Of a stretch of DNA of 50,516 nucleotides, positions 18,321 to 27,486 are shown one piece after another. Where the stretch lies: the NCBI RefSeq assembly GCF_001424385.1, contig NZ_LMPO01000006.1, forward strand, positions 26,298-76,813, read 5' to 3'. Numbering within the stretch: the stretch's first letter is position 1; every line of letters begins with the position of its first letter. The position numbers and the translations under genes were made by a program. The stretch is from Curtobacterium sp. Leaf183 (GTDB lineage: Bacteria; Actinomycetota; Actinomycetes; Actinomycetales; Microbacteriaceae). The notes under the pieces were generated by a model. That model was not told the origin of the DNA. It saw only the letters and a list, made by a program, of their open reading frames with translations, and made no database searches.

Positions 18321-20036
18321 CTAAGCGTTCCCTGAGAGCGTCTGGGGTACGCCCTGGATCTGGTCGGCATCGAGGATCGTGTACGAGTAGCCCTGCTCAG
18401 CCAGGAACCGCTGCCGGTTCTGGGCGAAGTCCTGGTCCACGGTGTCGCGGGTCACGAGCGTGTAGAACGACGCGGGGAGGCCGTCCTTGTTCGGCCGCAG
18501 CAGCCGACCGAGCCGCTGCGCCTCTTCCTGCCGCGACCCGAACGACCCGGACACCTGGACGGCGACCGTGGCGTCGGGCAGGTCGACGGAGAAGTTCGCG
18601 ACCTTGGAGACGACAAGGACGTCGATCTCGCCGTCGCGGAACGCCTGGTACAGCCGCTCGCGCTCGTCGACGGGCGTCGACCCGGTGATCTCGGCCGCGT
18701 CGAGGGAGGCAGCGAGTGCGTCGAGCTGGTCGATGTACTGCCCGATCACCAGGATCTGCTCGCCGCGGTGCTTCTCGATCAGGGCCCGGACGACCGGGGT
18801 CTTGGCCGGCGTCGTCGCCGCGAGCCGGTAGCGCTCGTCGTCGCTCGACGCCGCGTACTCCAGCCGGTCCTCGTGCGGCAGGTCGATGCGGACCTCGTAG
18901 CACTCGGCGGGGGAGATGTAGCCCTGGGCCTCGATCTCCTTCCACGGGGCGTCGTACCGCTTCGGACCGATGAGCGAGAACACGTCGCCCTCGCGGCCGT
19001 CCTCGCGAACGAGGGTCGCGGTGAGTCCCAGGCGACGACGAGCCTGCAGATCGGCGGTCAGCTTGAAGACAGGTGCCGGCAGCAGGTGGACCTCGTCGTA
19101 GACCACGAGGCCCCAGTCGAGCGCGTCGAGGAGCGACAGGTGGGTGTACTCGCCCTTCCGGCGCGCGGTGAGGATCTGGTAGGTCGCGATCGTGACGGGC
19201 CGGATCTCCTTCACGCTGCCGGAGTACTCGCCGATCTCGTCCTCGGTGAGCGACGTCCGCTTGAGTAGCTCGGATCGCCACTGTCGCGCGGAGACGGTGT
19301 TCGTGACGAGGATGAGCGTGGTCGCCTTGACGGTGGCCATCGCCCCCGCGCCGACGAGCGTCTTGCCCGCGCCACACGGCAGCACGACGACGCCGGACCC
19401 CTGCGCGAAGAAGCTCTGGACCGCGTCCTGCTGGTACTGGCGCAGGTCCCACTCGGTGGTGTCGAGGTCGATCGCGTGCGGCTGTCCGGGGGTGTACCCG
19501 GCCAGGTCCTCGGCGGGCCAGCCGAGCTTCACCAGCTCTTGCTTGACCTGCCCGCGTGCCCACTGCTGCAGCTCGATCGCGGTGTCGGACCGCTTGTCGC
19601 CGAGCAGTGGCTTGATGCGCTTGGACCGGGTGACCTCGGCGAGGACGGTCGGGTCGGTCGCCGTCAGCAGCAGCCTCGGCTGGCGCTCGAGTTCCTCGCC
19701 CGGCGAGTTCGCGATGACCGGCGCGTCCTCGCGCTCCTCGCGGCGGATGACGAGCCGGCCGTACCGGCTGACGGTGTCGCGGATGTCGACGGTGACGCTC
19801 TGCGGCACCGGGAACTTCGCGAAGCGCTCGAGGGTGGCGATCATGCTCTCGGCGTCGTGGCCCGCGGCGCGCGCGTTCCACAACCCCAGGCGCGTGACCC
19901 GGTAGGTGTGCACGTGTTCGGGGGCGCGTTCGAGCTCGGCGAACACCGCGAGCTCGTGGCGTGCGTCCTCGGCGTCGGGGTGTGCGACCTCGAGCAACAC
20001 CGTGCGGTCGCTCTGGACGATCAGCGGTCCGTTCAT
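18321..20036 (-). CDS. XPB-type DNA repair helicase
   Basis: A 571-residue superfamily 2 helicase of the bacterial XPB class, a 3'-5' DNA translocase linked to repair or transcription. After an N-terminal damage-recognition-like domain come Walker A PCGAGKT (220-226), the DEVH box (314-317), the SAT-like motif LTATLV, and the motif VI-like region QEEAQRLGRLLRP. The partner gene encoding a helicase-associated protein lies 30 bp upstream in the same direction, as in Mycobacterium (Rv0861c and Rv0862c). Confidence 0.94.
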   Translation of the reverse strand: MNGPLIVQSDRTVLLEVAHPDAEDARHELAVFAELERAPEHVHTYRVTRLGLWNARAAGHDAESMIATLERFAKFPVPQSVTVDIRDTVSRYGRLVIRREEREDAPVIANSPGEELERQPRLLLTATDPTVLAEVTRSKRIKPLLGDKRSDTAIELQQWARGQVKQELVKLGWPAEDLAGYTPGQPHAIDLDTTEWDLRQYQQDAVQSFFAQGSGVVVLPCGAGKTLVGAGAMATVKATTLILVTNTVSARQWRSELLKRTSLTEDEIGEYSGSVKEIRPVTIATYQILTARRKGEYTHLSLLDALDWGLVVYDEVHLLPAPVFKLTADLQARRRLGLTATLVREDGREGDVFSLIGPKRYDAPWKEIEAQGYISPAECYEVRIDLPHEDRLEYAASSDDERYRLAATTPAKTPVVRALIEKHRGEQILVIGQYIDQLDALAASLDAAEITGSTPVDERERLYQAFRDGEIDVLVVSKVANFSVDLPDATVAVQVSGSFGSRQEEAQRLGRLLRPNKDGLPASFYTLVTRDTVDQDFAQNRQRFLAEQGYSYTILDADQIQGVPQTLSGNA

Positions 20037-20066
20037 GACCTGCCAGCCTAGCCGGGTGCGCCTGGG

Positions 20067-21896
20067 TCAGGCTTCGCTGTCGACGGACACGACGAGCGAC
20101 AGGGGCAGGGTGCGCTCCACGTCGGCCGCCGTGTCCTTGCCGCGGATGCGTCCGGCGGCGACGGACGTGGGCACGATCGAGAACGGCCGCTCGGTGCCGT
20201 CCGGCATCCGGACGACGACGCGGATGGGTGTGCGACCCCGGACGGCCAGGTCGATCTGCCGTCCGAGCCACTCCTGCTCCGGCTCGGCGTCGCCCCGTTC
20301 CGTCGTGAGACGGAGCCGTCCGACGACGGCGCGCGCGGCGGCTTCCGGCGACCGGGTCGCGGCACGGCGACGACCGGGAGGCCCGTGGTGCGTCTCGGGG
20401 CGGGCGCCGGGTTGCAGCACGGCCGGGTAGCGCTGGTCCTCCAGCGCCGCGTGGACGACGTGCGCCGGGTAGCGGGTCACCAGTGTCGTCAGGTCGGGCC
20501 GCTCCCACGCCATCTGGCGGAGCTCGGCGTCCACCCCGATCAGGTCGAGCTGGTCGGGGGTGCCGCGCACGACGGCACCGAGCCCGTCCCCCGCTCGGTC
20601 GACCACGATGCTGCCGTCACGGGCGGCGACCTCGTCGACCAGGTAGGCCAGGGGCTGCGGGACGCCGGTCAGTCCGATGCGTTCGAACAGGCCGAGCACG
20701 TCGTCGCGGGACCTGCCGGCGCGCAGGGCCCGCCGCAGGGAGTCGTCCGACACGCGGTACCGTGCGGCGAGCCCCGGGGCCTCGAGGTCGGCGACGCTGC
20801 GGAGCTCGGCGTCGGCCGCGGGGGCGAGCGGTCCGGGTGCGATGACCGTCAGGTCGTGCTGCAGGTACACGCCCTCGACCGTCTGCGGCAGGTCGTCGGC
20901 GGCGACCCGGGCAGCGGCGGACGCGTCGTCGCCGAGCAGGGTCGAGCCGGAGTCGGTGACGATGCCCTCGACGGTCAGTCCGAGCGCGTTCGCGGTGCCG
21001 GCGACGTCGAGCAGGGTCGCGTCCAGCCAGCGCGCGCCGGCGGGGTAGGCCCAGCGGCCGAGGGCGACCAGGTCGCGCCAGTCCGTGCCCGCGAGTGCGA
21101 GGACGTCGTGCACCGCGGGGTCGAGCATGTCGTGCCAGCGCGTGACGAGGTCGGTCCACCGCTCCGGCCACGAGGTCGTCAGCCACGCTCGGCCGGTGTC
21201 GGTGAGTGCCCAGGTGTGGTCGTCCGGGACCGTGAAGCGGATGTGCGCGAGCAGCGCGAGGCGTCCGGGGACGACCTCGGCGTCGGCGCCGGACCGCTCG
21301 GCGAGCTGTCGGGCGAGCGGGGACCCGATGCCGCCCTTGACCAGTTCGCGCACGCCGCCGTCCTCGACCGCCCGCAGGAGCTCGGCGAGCACGGTCATCG
21401 TCGTGAACGCGTGCTCGGCGCCCGTGGCGCGTGCGGCGTCCGGGCCGACCGTGTCGGTGACGGGACGGTCGGGGCGGTCGTGCTGCGAGCCTCCCCCCAC
21501 CGGCACGGCCGACTCGCCGCTGGCGGGTCGATCCGGAACCGGCGGCGTGGCCCCATGCAGGGCTGCGAGGTCGGGGTGGGCGGCCACGCGTGCGGCGACC
21601 GCGTCGTCGACCCGGCCGTCGTCGTCTGCCAGGCCGAGGGCGACGGCGGGAGCCAGGTCGTCACCCGTCGAGCCGTCCCGGAGCGCCAGCAGGGTGCGGC
21701 GGGGGAGTCGCTCGACCGCTGCGTCGACCGCGGCCTCGGCGCGGAATGCCTCGGCGAGGTCGAAGAAGTCGGTGATGCTCTGGGGCCCGGTCTCACCGAG
21801 CACGGCGGTGGGCAGACCGCGCGCGACGATCAGCCGCTCGAGGTCGTCGTCCGGCATCGCCCGCAGTCGGGCGGCCAGGTCGGCGGTGGTCGTCAT
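20067..21896 (-). CDS. Helicase-associated domain protein (XPB partner)
   Basis: A 609-residue protein with an N-terminal winged-helix-rich region (ADLAARLRAMPDDDLERLIVAR) and a C-terminal helicase-associated domain (Helicase_C_3-like, around 340-480). It lacks Walker motifs, so it is not itself an ATPase. The conserved pairing with XPB suggests it acts with that helicase in repair. It contains a low-complexity stretch around 120-150. It reads first in a likely three-gene run with the helicase and the response regulator. Confidence 0.85.
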   Translation of the reverse strand: MTTTADLAARLRAMPDDDLERLIVARGLPTAVLGETGPQSITDFFDLAEAFRAEAAVDAAVERLPRRTLLALRDGSTGDDLAPAVALGLADDDGRVDDAVAARVAAHPDLAALHGATPPVPDRPASGESAVPVGGGSQHDRPDRPVTDTVGPDAARATGAEHAFTTMTVLAELLRAVEDGGVRELVKGGIGSPLARQLAERSGADAEVVPGRLALLAHIRFTVPDDHTWALTDTGRAWLTTSWPERWTDLVTRWHDMLDPAVHDVLALAGTDWRDLVALGRWAYPAGARWLDATLLDVAGTANALGLTVEGIVTDSGSTLLGDDASAAARVAADDLPQTVEGVYLQHDLTVIAPGPLAPAADAELRSVADLEAPGLAARYRVSDDSLRRALRAGRSRDDVLGLFERIGLTGVPQPLAYLVDEVAARDGSIVVDRAGDGLGAVVRGTPDQLDLIGVDAELRQMAWERPDLTTLVTRYPAHVVHAALEDQRYPAVLQPGARPETHHGPPGRRRAATRSPEAAARAVVGRLRLTTERGDAEPEQEWLGRQIDLAVRGRTPIRVVVRMPDGTERPFSIVPTSVAAGRIRGKDTAADVERTLPLSLVVSVDSEA

Positions 21897-21924
21897 CGTC
21901 CTTCGCCCGCGTCCGGAGCGGACG

Positions 21925-22227
21925 TCAGCGTGCCTCGTTCTTGTGTTCGCGGGCCTTGCGCGTCCAGACGGTCGCGAGCAGTGCCAGGATCAGCACCATC
22001 GCGATGGGCGGTCCGACGTAGATCACGCTGAGGGCGACCGGCCAGATGCCGGTGCCGGGGATCGTGCCGATGGTCAGCCACCCGACGATCATCACGATGA
22101 AGCAGATGATCGTGAAGAGGACGATCCCACCGACCATGAACGCGATGACGCGTTCGGTACGATTGGACGTCGCCGGGGGTTGCGCGGAGTTCCGCGTGTC
22201 CCCGGGGGATCGGGTCGGCTTGGCCAT
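21925..22227 (-). CDS. Small membrane protein, two predicted helices
   Basis: A 100-residue protein with a polar N-terminus and two hydrophobic helices (about 29-52 and 60-85), then a basic tail. I chose the ATG giving MAKPTRSPGD; the longer frame overlaps the leader of the divergent cold-shock gene. No family is recognised. It sits upstream of the helicase-associated gene in the same direction, 28 bp away. Confidence 0.65.
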   Translation of the reverse strand: MAKPTRSPGDTRNSAQPPATSNRTERVIAFMVGGIVLFTIICFIVMIVGWLTIGTIPGTGIWPVALSVIYVGPPIAMVLILALLATVWTRKAREHKNEAR

Positions 22228-22277
22228 CTGCCCAGGATATCCGCACCACGGCCGCACACACATCGAGGAGTCCACGC

Positions 22278-22655
22278 ATGCCCACCGGCAAGGTCAAGTT
22301 CTACGACGACCAGAAGGGGTTCGGGTTCATCACCGGCGACGATGGTGACCAGGTGTTCCTGCACGCGTCCTCGCTGCCAGAGGGCACGACCACCGTCAAG
22401 GCCGGTGCGCGACTCGAGTACGGCGTCGTGCAGGGCAACAAGGGCTCCCAGGCGCTGTCGGTCCGGCTGCTCGACCCGAAGCCGTCGCTGGCGAAGATGT
22501 CGCGGCGTTCGGCGGACGACATGGCCGTGATCGTCGAGGACCTCGTGAAGGAGCTCGACCGGATCAGCGGGGACCTCCGCCACGGCCGCTACCCGAAGAA
22601 CGGCACACGCATCGCCGCGATCCTGCGGCACGTCGCAGACCAATTGGACGCATGA
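22278..22655 (+). CDS. Cold-shock domain protein with C-terminal extension
   Basis: A 125-residue protein: cold-shock domain at 1-67 (KGFGFI and VFLHAS motifs) and a helical C-terminal extension of about 58 residues (ADDMAVIVEDLVKELDRISGDLRHGRYPKNGTRIAAILRHVADQLDA split by turns). This longer form is the CspB type of actinobacteria. GAGGAG lies before the ATG. Its stop overlaps the start of the DUF3027 gene (ATGA), so both are probably made together. Confidence 0.92.
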   Translation: MPTGKVKFYDDQKGFGFITGDDGDQVFLHASSLPEGTTTVKAGARLEYGVVQGNKGSQALSVRLLDPKPSLAKMSRRSADDMAVIVEDLVKELDRISGDLRHGRYPKNGTRIAAILRHVADQLDA

Positions 22656-23266
22656 CCATGACGACCGAGCACACCGACCTGACCGAACTGGCCCGCACCG
22701 CGCTGCTCGAGGTGACCCCGGAGTCCACCGTCGGCGCACCCGCGGGCACCACGGACGAGGGCGACGGGGTGGTCTCGGTCCTCTTCGCGAACCGCATGCC
22801 CGGCTACCCCGGCTGGCGCTGGACCGTCAGCATCGCCCGTGTCGAGGGCGACGAGCCCACGGTGCTCGAGGTCGAGCTCATGCCCGGCGACGGTGCGCTG
22901 CTCGCCCCGGAGTGGGTGCCGTGGTCGGAGCGGCTGGCCGAGTACCGCGCGGCGCAGGACGACGAGGCGCACGACGAGTCCGAGGACGGGTCCGAGGACG
23001 ACGAGGACGACGACGACGCTGACTACGACGAGTCCGACGACGACGAGTCGGACGACGACGACGATGACGACGAGTCGGACGACGACGACGATGACGACGA
23101 GTCGGACGACGACGACGACGAGTCGGACGACGAGTTCGACGAGGACGACGACTTCACGGACGCCGACGAGGGGGACCTCGCCGAGTCGGACGACGATGAG
23201 ATCGAGGGCGTCGACGTCGACCAGCTCGCCGACGTCCGCGAGCCCGCCGACGACGAGCAGCACTGA
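22652..23266 (+). CDS. DUF3027 protein with long acidic tail
   Basis: A 204-residue protein. Residues about 10-95 match DUF3027 (PGYPGWRWTVSIAR, LLAPEWVPWSERLAEYRA). The rest is an Asp/Glu/Ser tail encoded by repeated GACGAC and GACGAGTCG units. DUF3027 is a housekeeping actinobacterial family of unknown role, usually near a cold-shock gene and serC, as here. It overlaps the cold-shock gene by four bases. The last codons and stop are followed by a duplicated copy of the same 14 bases. Confidence 0.82.
   Translation: MTMTTEHTDLTELARTALLEVTPESTVGAPAGTTDEGDGVVSVLFANRMPGYPGWRWTVSIARVEGDEPTVLEVELMPGDGALLAPEWVPWSERLAEYRAAQDDEAHDESEDGSEDDEDDDDADYDESDDDESDDDDDDDESDDDDDDDESDDDDDESDDEFDEDDDFTDADEGDLAESDDDEIEGVDVDQLADVREPADDEQH
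22990..23160 (+). repeat. Acidic microsatellite-like repeat in the DUF3027 gene
   Basis: GAC/GAG codon repeats with longer units of about 30 bp around GACGAGTCGGACGAC. They encode poly-Asp blocks punctuated by ESD. Such tracts are prone to slippage, so length will probably differ between strains. Confidence 0.75.
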
Positions 23267-23300
23267 CGAGCAGCACTGACACCGTCGCACTGCACCGACG

Positions 23301-23342
23301 AACGGACACGGCACCGCGGATCTCCGCGGTGCCGTGTCCGTT
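23301..23342. terminator. Perfect 20-bp-arm palindrome, bidirectional terminator
   Basis: Two perfectly complementary 20-bp arms flank a 2-base centre; the arms begin AACGGACACG and end GTGTCCGTT. It lies between the converging DUF3027 and serC genes, so it likely terminates both. Confidence 0.75.
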
Positions 23343-23378
23343 CCGTGGTGCTGTGGCGTGCGCTGACCCGCGCCGGCG

Positions 23379-24506
<1,128 letters not shown>

Positions 24507-24618
24507 CTACCGATCGCTGGTATCCCACCCGACCCCGGACGGACGCGTCACGATGCCGCCTTGTCGCCGCGAACAAGTAGGGTGGGTCGCGCTGGAGCCG
24601 GACAGGAGAGGGCGGACC

Positions 24619-25314
24619 GTGACCGATCTCGTCGACACAACCGAGATGTACCTGCGGACGATCCTCGACCTCGAGGAAGAGGGGATCGTCCCGCTGCGCG
24701 CGCGCATCTCCGAGCGCCTGGGGCACTCCGGTCCGACCGTCTCGCAGACGATCGCCCGCATGGAACGCGACGGCCTGGTCGTCGTGTCGGGTGACCGGCA
24801 CCTCGAGCTCACCGTCGAGGGGCGCTCGCGCGCCACGCACGTGATGCGCAAGCACCGTCTCGCCGAGCGACTGCTCTCCGACGTGATCGGCCTGGACTGG
24901 GCGTTCGTCCACGACGAGGCCTGTCGCTGGGAGCACGTGATGAGCGAGCAGGTCGAGATCCGCCTGCTCGAGATGCTCGGCAACCCGACCGAGTCCCCGT
25001 ACGGCAACCCGATCCCCGGCCTGGCCGAGATCGGCGGGCCCGACGCCGGCGGTTTCCTCGACGGCGTCCGCAACATCGTCGCCGCGACCGAGGGCACCGA
25101 CGCCGTCGCGACGGGTGTCATCCGTCGCCTGGGTGAGCCCGTCCAGTTCGAGCCGGAGCTCCTGCACCAGCTGCGGTCAGCGGGCGTCATGCCCGGCCGG
25201 CTCGCCAGTGTGCAGCGTGCCGGGGCGTACGTCGCGGTGCGCGTCGACGGCGAGGACGCGGGCATCGAGCTCCCCTCCGAGGTCGCGCAGCACGTCTACA
25301 TCGACGCCGCGTAG
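24619..25314 (+). CDS. DtxR/IdeR-family metal-dependent regulator
   Basis: A 231-residue repressor with three parts: an N-terminal winged helix (MYLRTILDLEEEG...GPTVSQTIARMERDGL), a dimer and metal-binding domain (residues such as His and Cys in FVHDEACRWEHVMSEQVE), and a C-terminal SH3-like FeoA domain. Iron- or manganese-dependent control of metal uptake is expected. The start is GTG after GGAGAGG. It is divergent from serC; no transporter is adjacent, so it probably acts in trans. Confidence 0.93.
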   Translation: MTDLVDTTEMYLRTILDLEEEGIVPLRARISERLGHSGPTVSQTIARMERDGLVVVSGDRHLELTVEGRSRATHVMRKHRLAERLLSDVIGLDWAFVHDEACRWEHVMSEQVEIRLLEMLGNPTESPYGNPIPGLAEIGGPDAGGFLDGVRNIVAATEGTDAVATGVIRRLGEPVQFEPELLHQLRSAGVMPGRLASVQRAGAYVAVRVDGEDAGIELPSEVAQHVYIDAA

Positions 25315-25403
25315 CCCGACCGGGGTACGCCGCCGGGGGACGACGTCGAGCGGTTGACGCAGGCCCCGCTGCAAATCCGAAGGACCCCCCTGACCAGGGC
25401 TTC

Positions 25404-25420
25404 TTTACCGTTCCGTTACC
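25404..25420 (+). promoter_or_regulatory. MtrA-box-like direct repeat
   Basis: TTTACC (25404-25409) and GTTACC (25415-25420) repeat with 11-bp phasing, ending 16 bp before the -35 element. MtrA of actinobacteria is known to bind GTTACC-type direct repeats before cell-wall hydrolase genes. An inverted GGTAAC lies at 25444-25449. Confidence 0.5.
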
Positions 25421-25436
25421 AAACGGCGTTTTCGTC

Positions 25437-25465
25437 TCGACAAGGTAACGGTCCGCCCGTACACT
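25437..25465 (+). promoter_or_regulatory. Promoter of the NlpC/P60 hydrolase gene
   Basis: -35 TCGACA (25437-25442) and -10 TACACT (25460-25465) with 17-bp spacing, the clearest promoter in the window. The implied leader is about 75 bases and includes the hairpin CCCGGG...CCCGGG. Confidence 0.65.
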
Positions 25466-25545
25466 CGACGAGTCCCCGGGCTGACAACGACCCGGGAACC
25501 CGTGGCAGGACGTCTCGCACCCGTCTCCTGCCTCGATCGGAGACG

Positions 25546-26601
25546 ATGACGAACGGATGGGGTCGCGCACGTCAGAGGTCACGCAGTCGGTGGCCGGTGG
25601 CGCGTGACGACGAGACGCCGGAGACCTCCCTCTTGACGCAGACCGGTACGCCCGCGGACGTGACGCCCGTGAACCCGACGAACACCGAGAACGCCGCCAC
25701 CCCGACCGACGCCCCGCTCACCCGGCGGGCGAGCCGCGAGGCAGAAGGCCGGACGCCCCGCCGGTCCTCCGCCACCGCGGCGATGCGCGCGACCGGCACC
25801 CACGCCGTCCGCAGGGCCGAACCCGCTCCGCGCACCGCGATGACGAAGCCCTCGTCGGTCTCGCGCAAGCGTCGCTTCATGGCACCGATCGTCCTGACCG
25901 TCGCCGCGGGCATGTTCGGCACGATGGCCGTCCCCGCAGCGTTCGCCGCCACGCAGCCGTCCGGTGCCTCCGACACCGCGACCGCCCAGCAGGCCGCGCG
26001 CACCACCGAGAGCCAGCAGCTGTCCGTCTCCGACGCCGCGGCCCTCGCCGACACGGGCCGCGACGGGTACTCCGCGACCGCGCAGTCCACGCTCGACGCC
26101 GAGAAGCACGCGGCTGACGTCGCGGCGGCCCGTGCGGCTGCTGCCAAGCAGTACGCGGCCTACACGGGCCCGACCAAGAGCGACTACCTGGCCTCGTCGA
26201 CGACGAACACCACGACCGCAGCGTCCACCGCGGCCGCTCCCGCAGCGGGCACGCCGTTCTCGCTGCCCGCCGTCGTCGCGACCGCCAAGCAGTACATCGG
26301 TACCCCGTACGTCTTCGGTGGCGCCACCCCGGCCGGCTTCGACTGCTCGGGCTACGTGATGTTCGTGTACGCCCAGTACGGCATCAACCTCGCGCACTCG
26401 GTCCCGCTGCAGGACCAGGCCGGCACGACCATCCCCGAGTCCCAGGCCCAGCCCGGCGACGTCGTCATCTTCAACAACGAGGCGCACGACGGCTTCTACA
26501 TGGGCAACGGCATGATCATGGACGCCCCGAAGCCCGGCGGCGCCGTGTCGATCCGCAAGATCTGGACGAGCGACTACCACATCGTCCGGATGGGCATCTG
26601 A
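25546..26601 (+). CDS. Secreted NlpC/P60 (C40) peptidoglycan hydrolase
   Basis: A 351-residue protein. Residues 1-110 are a long charged cytoplasmic segment, then a hydrophobic stretch at about 112-135 ending in AAFAATQ (signal peptide or anchor), an Ala-rich helical region, a Thr/Ala linker and the C-terminal NlpC/P60 domain with catalytic Cys267 (FDCSGY) and His314. It would cleave stem peptides of the wall. GGAGA precedes the ATG, but a TTG at about 25633 behind another GGAGA is a possible later start. The upstream MtrA-like box and strong promoter suggest control of cell-wall turnover. Confidence 0.9.
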   Translation: MTNGWGRARQRSRSRWPVARDDETPETSLLTQTGTPADVTPVNPTNTENAATPTDAPLTRRASREAEGRTPRRSSATAAMRATGTHAVRRAEPAPRTAMTKPSSVSRKRRFMAPIVLTVAAGMFGTMAVPAAFAATQPSGASDTATAQQAARTTESQQLSVSDAAALADTGRDGYSATAQSTLDAEKHAADVAAARAAAAKQYAAYTGPTKSDYLASSTTNTTTAASTAAAPAAGTPFSLPAVVATAKQYIGTPYVFGGATPAGFDCSGYVMFVYAQYGINLAHSVPLQDQAGTTIPESQAQPGDVVIFNNEAHDGFYMGNGMIMDAPKPGGAVSIRKIWTSDYHIVRMGI

Positions 26602-26628
26602 CGTCCGACCAGAACCTGAACACTCTCC

Positions 26629-26663
26629 GAACCGGCTCAGCACCCCTCGTGCTGGGCCGGTTC
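26629..26663 (+). terminator. Terminator of the NlpC/P60 gene
   Basis: GAACCGGCTCAGCA pairs with TGCTGGGCCGGTTC (one wobble pair), loop of seven bases, 27 bp after the stop codon. Confidence 0.7.
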
Positions 26664-26713
26664 CTGGGTTAATCTGGCCCCATCGGCCCGTCACGGCCCG
26701 AACAGGAGACCTG

Positions 26714-26809
26714 ATGTCCACGTCACACACGACCCGCACCATGGGTCGGCGCGCGTACGTGGACATACGGTCGACGACGACCTGCGTGCACCCGCACGTC
26801 CCGGTGTGA
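26714..26809 (+). CDS. Probable leader peptide, 31 residues
   Basis: A short frame with a strong ribosome site (AGGAGA, five bases before ATG). The peptide contains RRAYVDIRSTTTC, which resembles the RR-x-YVD-x-R...C pattern of the actinobacterial leader peptides found before sulfur-metabolism genes (recalled family pattern, not searched). It is Thr-rich and has one Cys. A hairpin with a U-rich tail starts four bases after the stop codon, the arrangement expected for an attenuator. The gene downstream is an HNH nuclease, not a sulfur gene, which is unexpected. It could also be a fortuitous frame. Confidence 0.5.
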   Translation: MSTSHTTRTMGRRAYVDIRSTTTCVHPHVPV

Positions 26810-26812
26810 CCG

Positions 26813-26848
26813 AGAGCACTACCCGCCAGGGTGGTGCTCTTCTTCGTT
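26813..26848 (+). terminator. Attenuator-like hairpin with U-rich tail
   Basis: GAGCACTACCC pairs with GGGTGGTGCTC (one G-U pair) around GCCA, followed by TTCTTCGTT. It is the only hairpin in the core region with a recognisable U-rich tail. It lies between the leader peptide and the HNH gene. Confidence 0.6.
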
Positions 26849-26937
26849 CCGGGGGCAGTCCGTCCTCACCCGTTCGTCCCGACCGGTCCGGTGCCCGCAC
26901 CGCCTGGAAGCCGTCCAGGCTCGTCGGAAGGGAACCC

Positions 26938-27432
26938 ATGCGCACTCTCGTCCTCAACGCCGGTTACGAGCCCCTCGCGGTCATCTCGTTCCGGCGGGCC
27001 CTCGTGCTGGTCATGAACCAGAAGGCCGCCATCGTCGCCGCTGACCTCGACCACCCCGTCACGGGATCGACGTCCACCTACGACCGCCCGTCGGTCATCA
27101 TCCTCACCAGGTACGTGCGCATCCCGCACTCCCGCCTGGTGCCCGTGTCGCGACGTGGGGTCCTGCGTCGTGACGCGAACCGGTGTGCGTACTGCGACCG
27201 GCATGCCACGACCATCGACCACGTGCAGCCCAAGTCGCGCGGCGGAGCCGACTCGTGGGAGAACCTCGTCGCCTGCTGCCTCGCCTGCAACAACGAGAAG
27301 GGCGACCGCACACCGCGCGAGATGGGGTGGCAGCTCCGGTTCCGCCCGAAGGCACCGCACGGCTCGAGCTGGGTGGTCCGGGGCGTGGAGCGCCCCCAGG
27401 CGGAGTGGGACGAGTACCTGGTCGCCGCGTAG
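26938..27432 (+). CDS. HNH endonuclease
   Basis: A 164-residue HNH nuclease. The zinc-stabilised core has CxxC at 83/86, the catalytic Asp-His pair in TTIDHVQPKS (about 94-95), Asn109 in SWENL and a second CxxC around 114/117 (CCLACNNEKG). This is the widespread actinobacterial type (MRTLVLNAGYEPLAVISFRRAL...), usually a single conserved chromosomal gene and not obviously part of a restriction system. GGAAGGGAA precedes the ATG. Confidence 0.92.
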   Translation: MRTLVLNAGYEPLAVISFRRALVLVMNQKAAIVAADLDHPVTGSTSTYDRPSVIILTRYVRIPHSRLVPVSRRGVLRRDANRCAYCDRHATTIDHVQPKSRGGADSWENLVACCLACNNEKGDRTPREMGWQLRFRPKAPHGSSWVVRGVERPQAEWDEYLVAA

Positions 27433-27438
27433 TGACGA

Positions 27439-27476
27439 ACGGGAGGCCCGTGGCGGCGCCGCCACGGGCCTCCCGT
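27439..27476. repeat. 38-bp intergenic palindrome, copy 2 (perfect)
   Basis: A perfect 38-bp palindrome with 19-bp arms and no loop base, between the converging HNH and sugar dehydrogenase genes (7 bp from one stop, 11 from the other). It is the same family as 1459-1496 and 29721-29758 and a likely bidirectional terminator. Confidence 0.8.
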
Positions 27477-27486
27477 CCGTCCCGTC

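Noticed and set aside
25466..25545. Leader of the NlpC/P60 gene as a c-di-AMP (ydaO) riboswitch
   Set aside because: Such riboswitches occur before wall hydrolases in actinobacteria, but the leader is only about 80 bases and the conserved core was not found.
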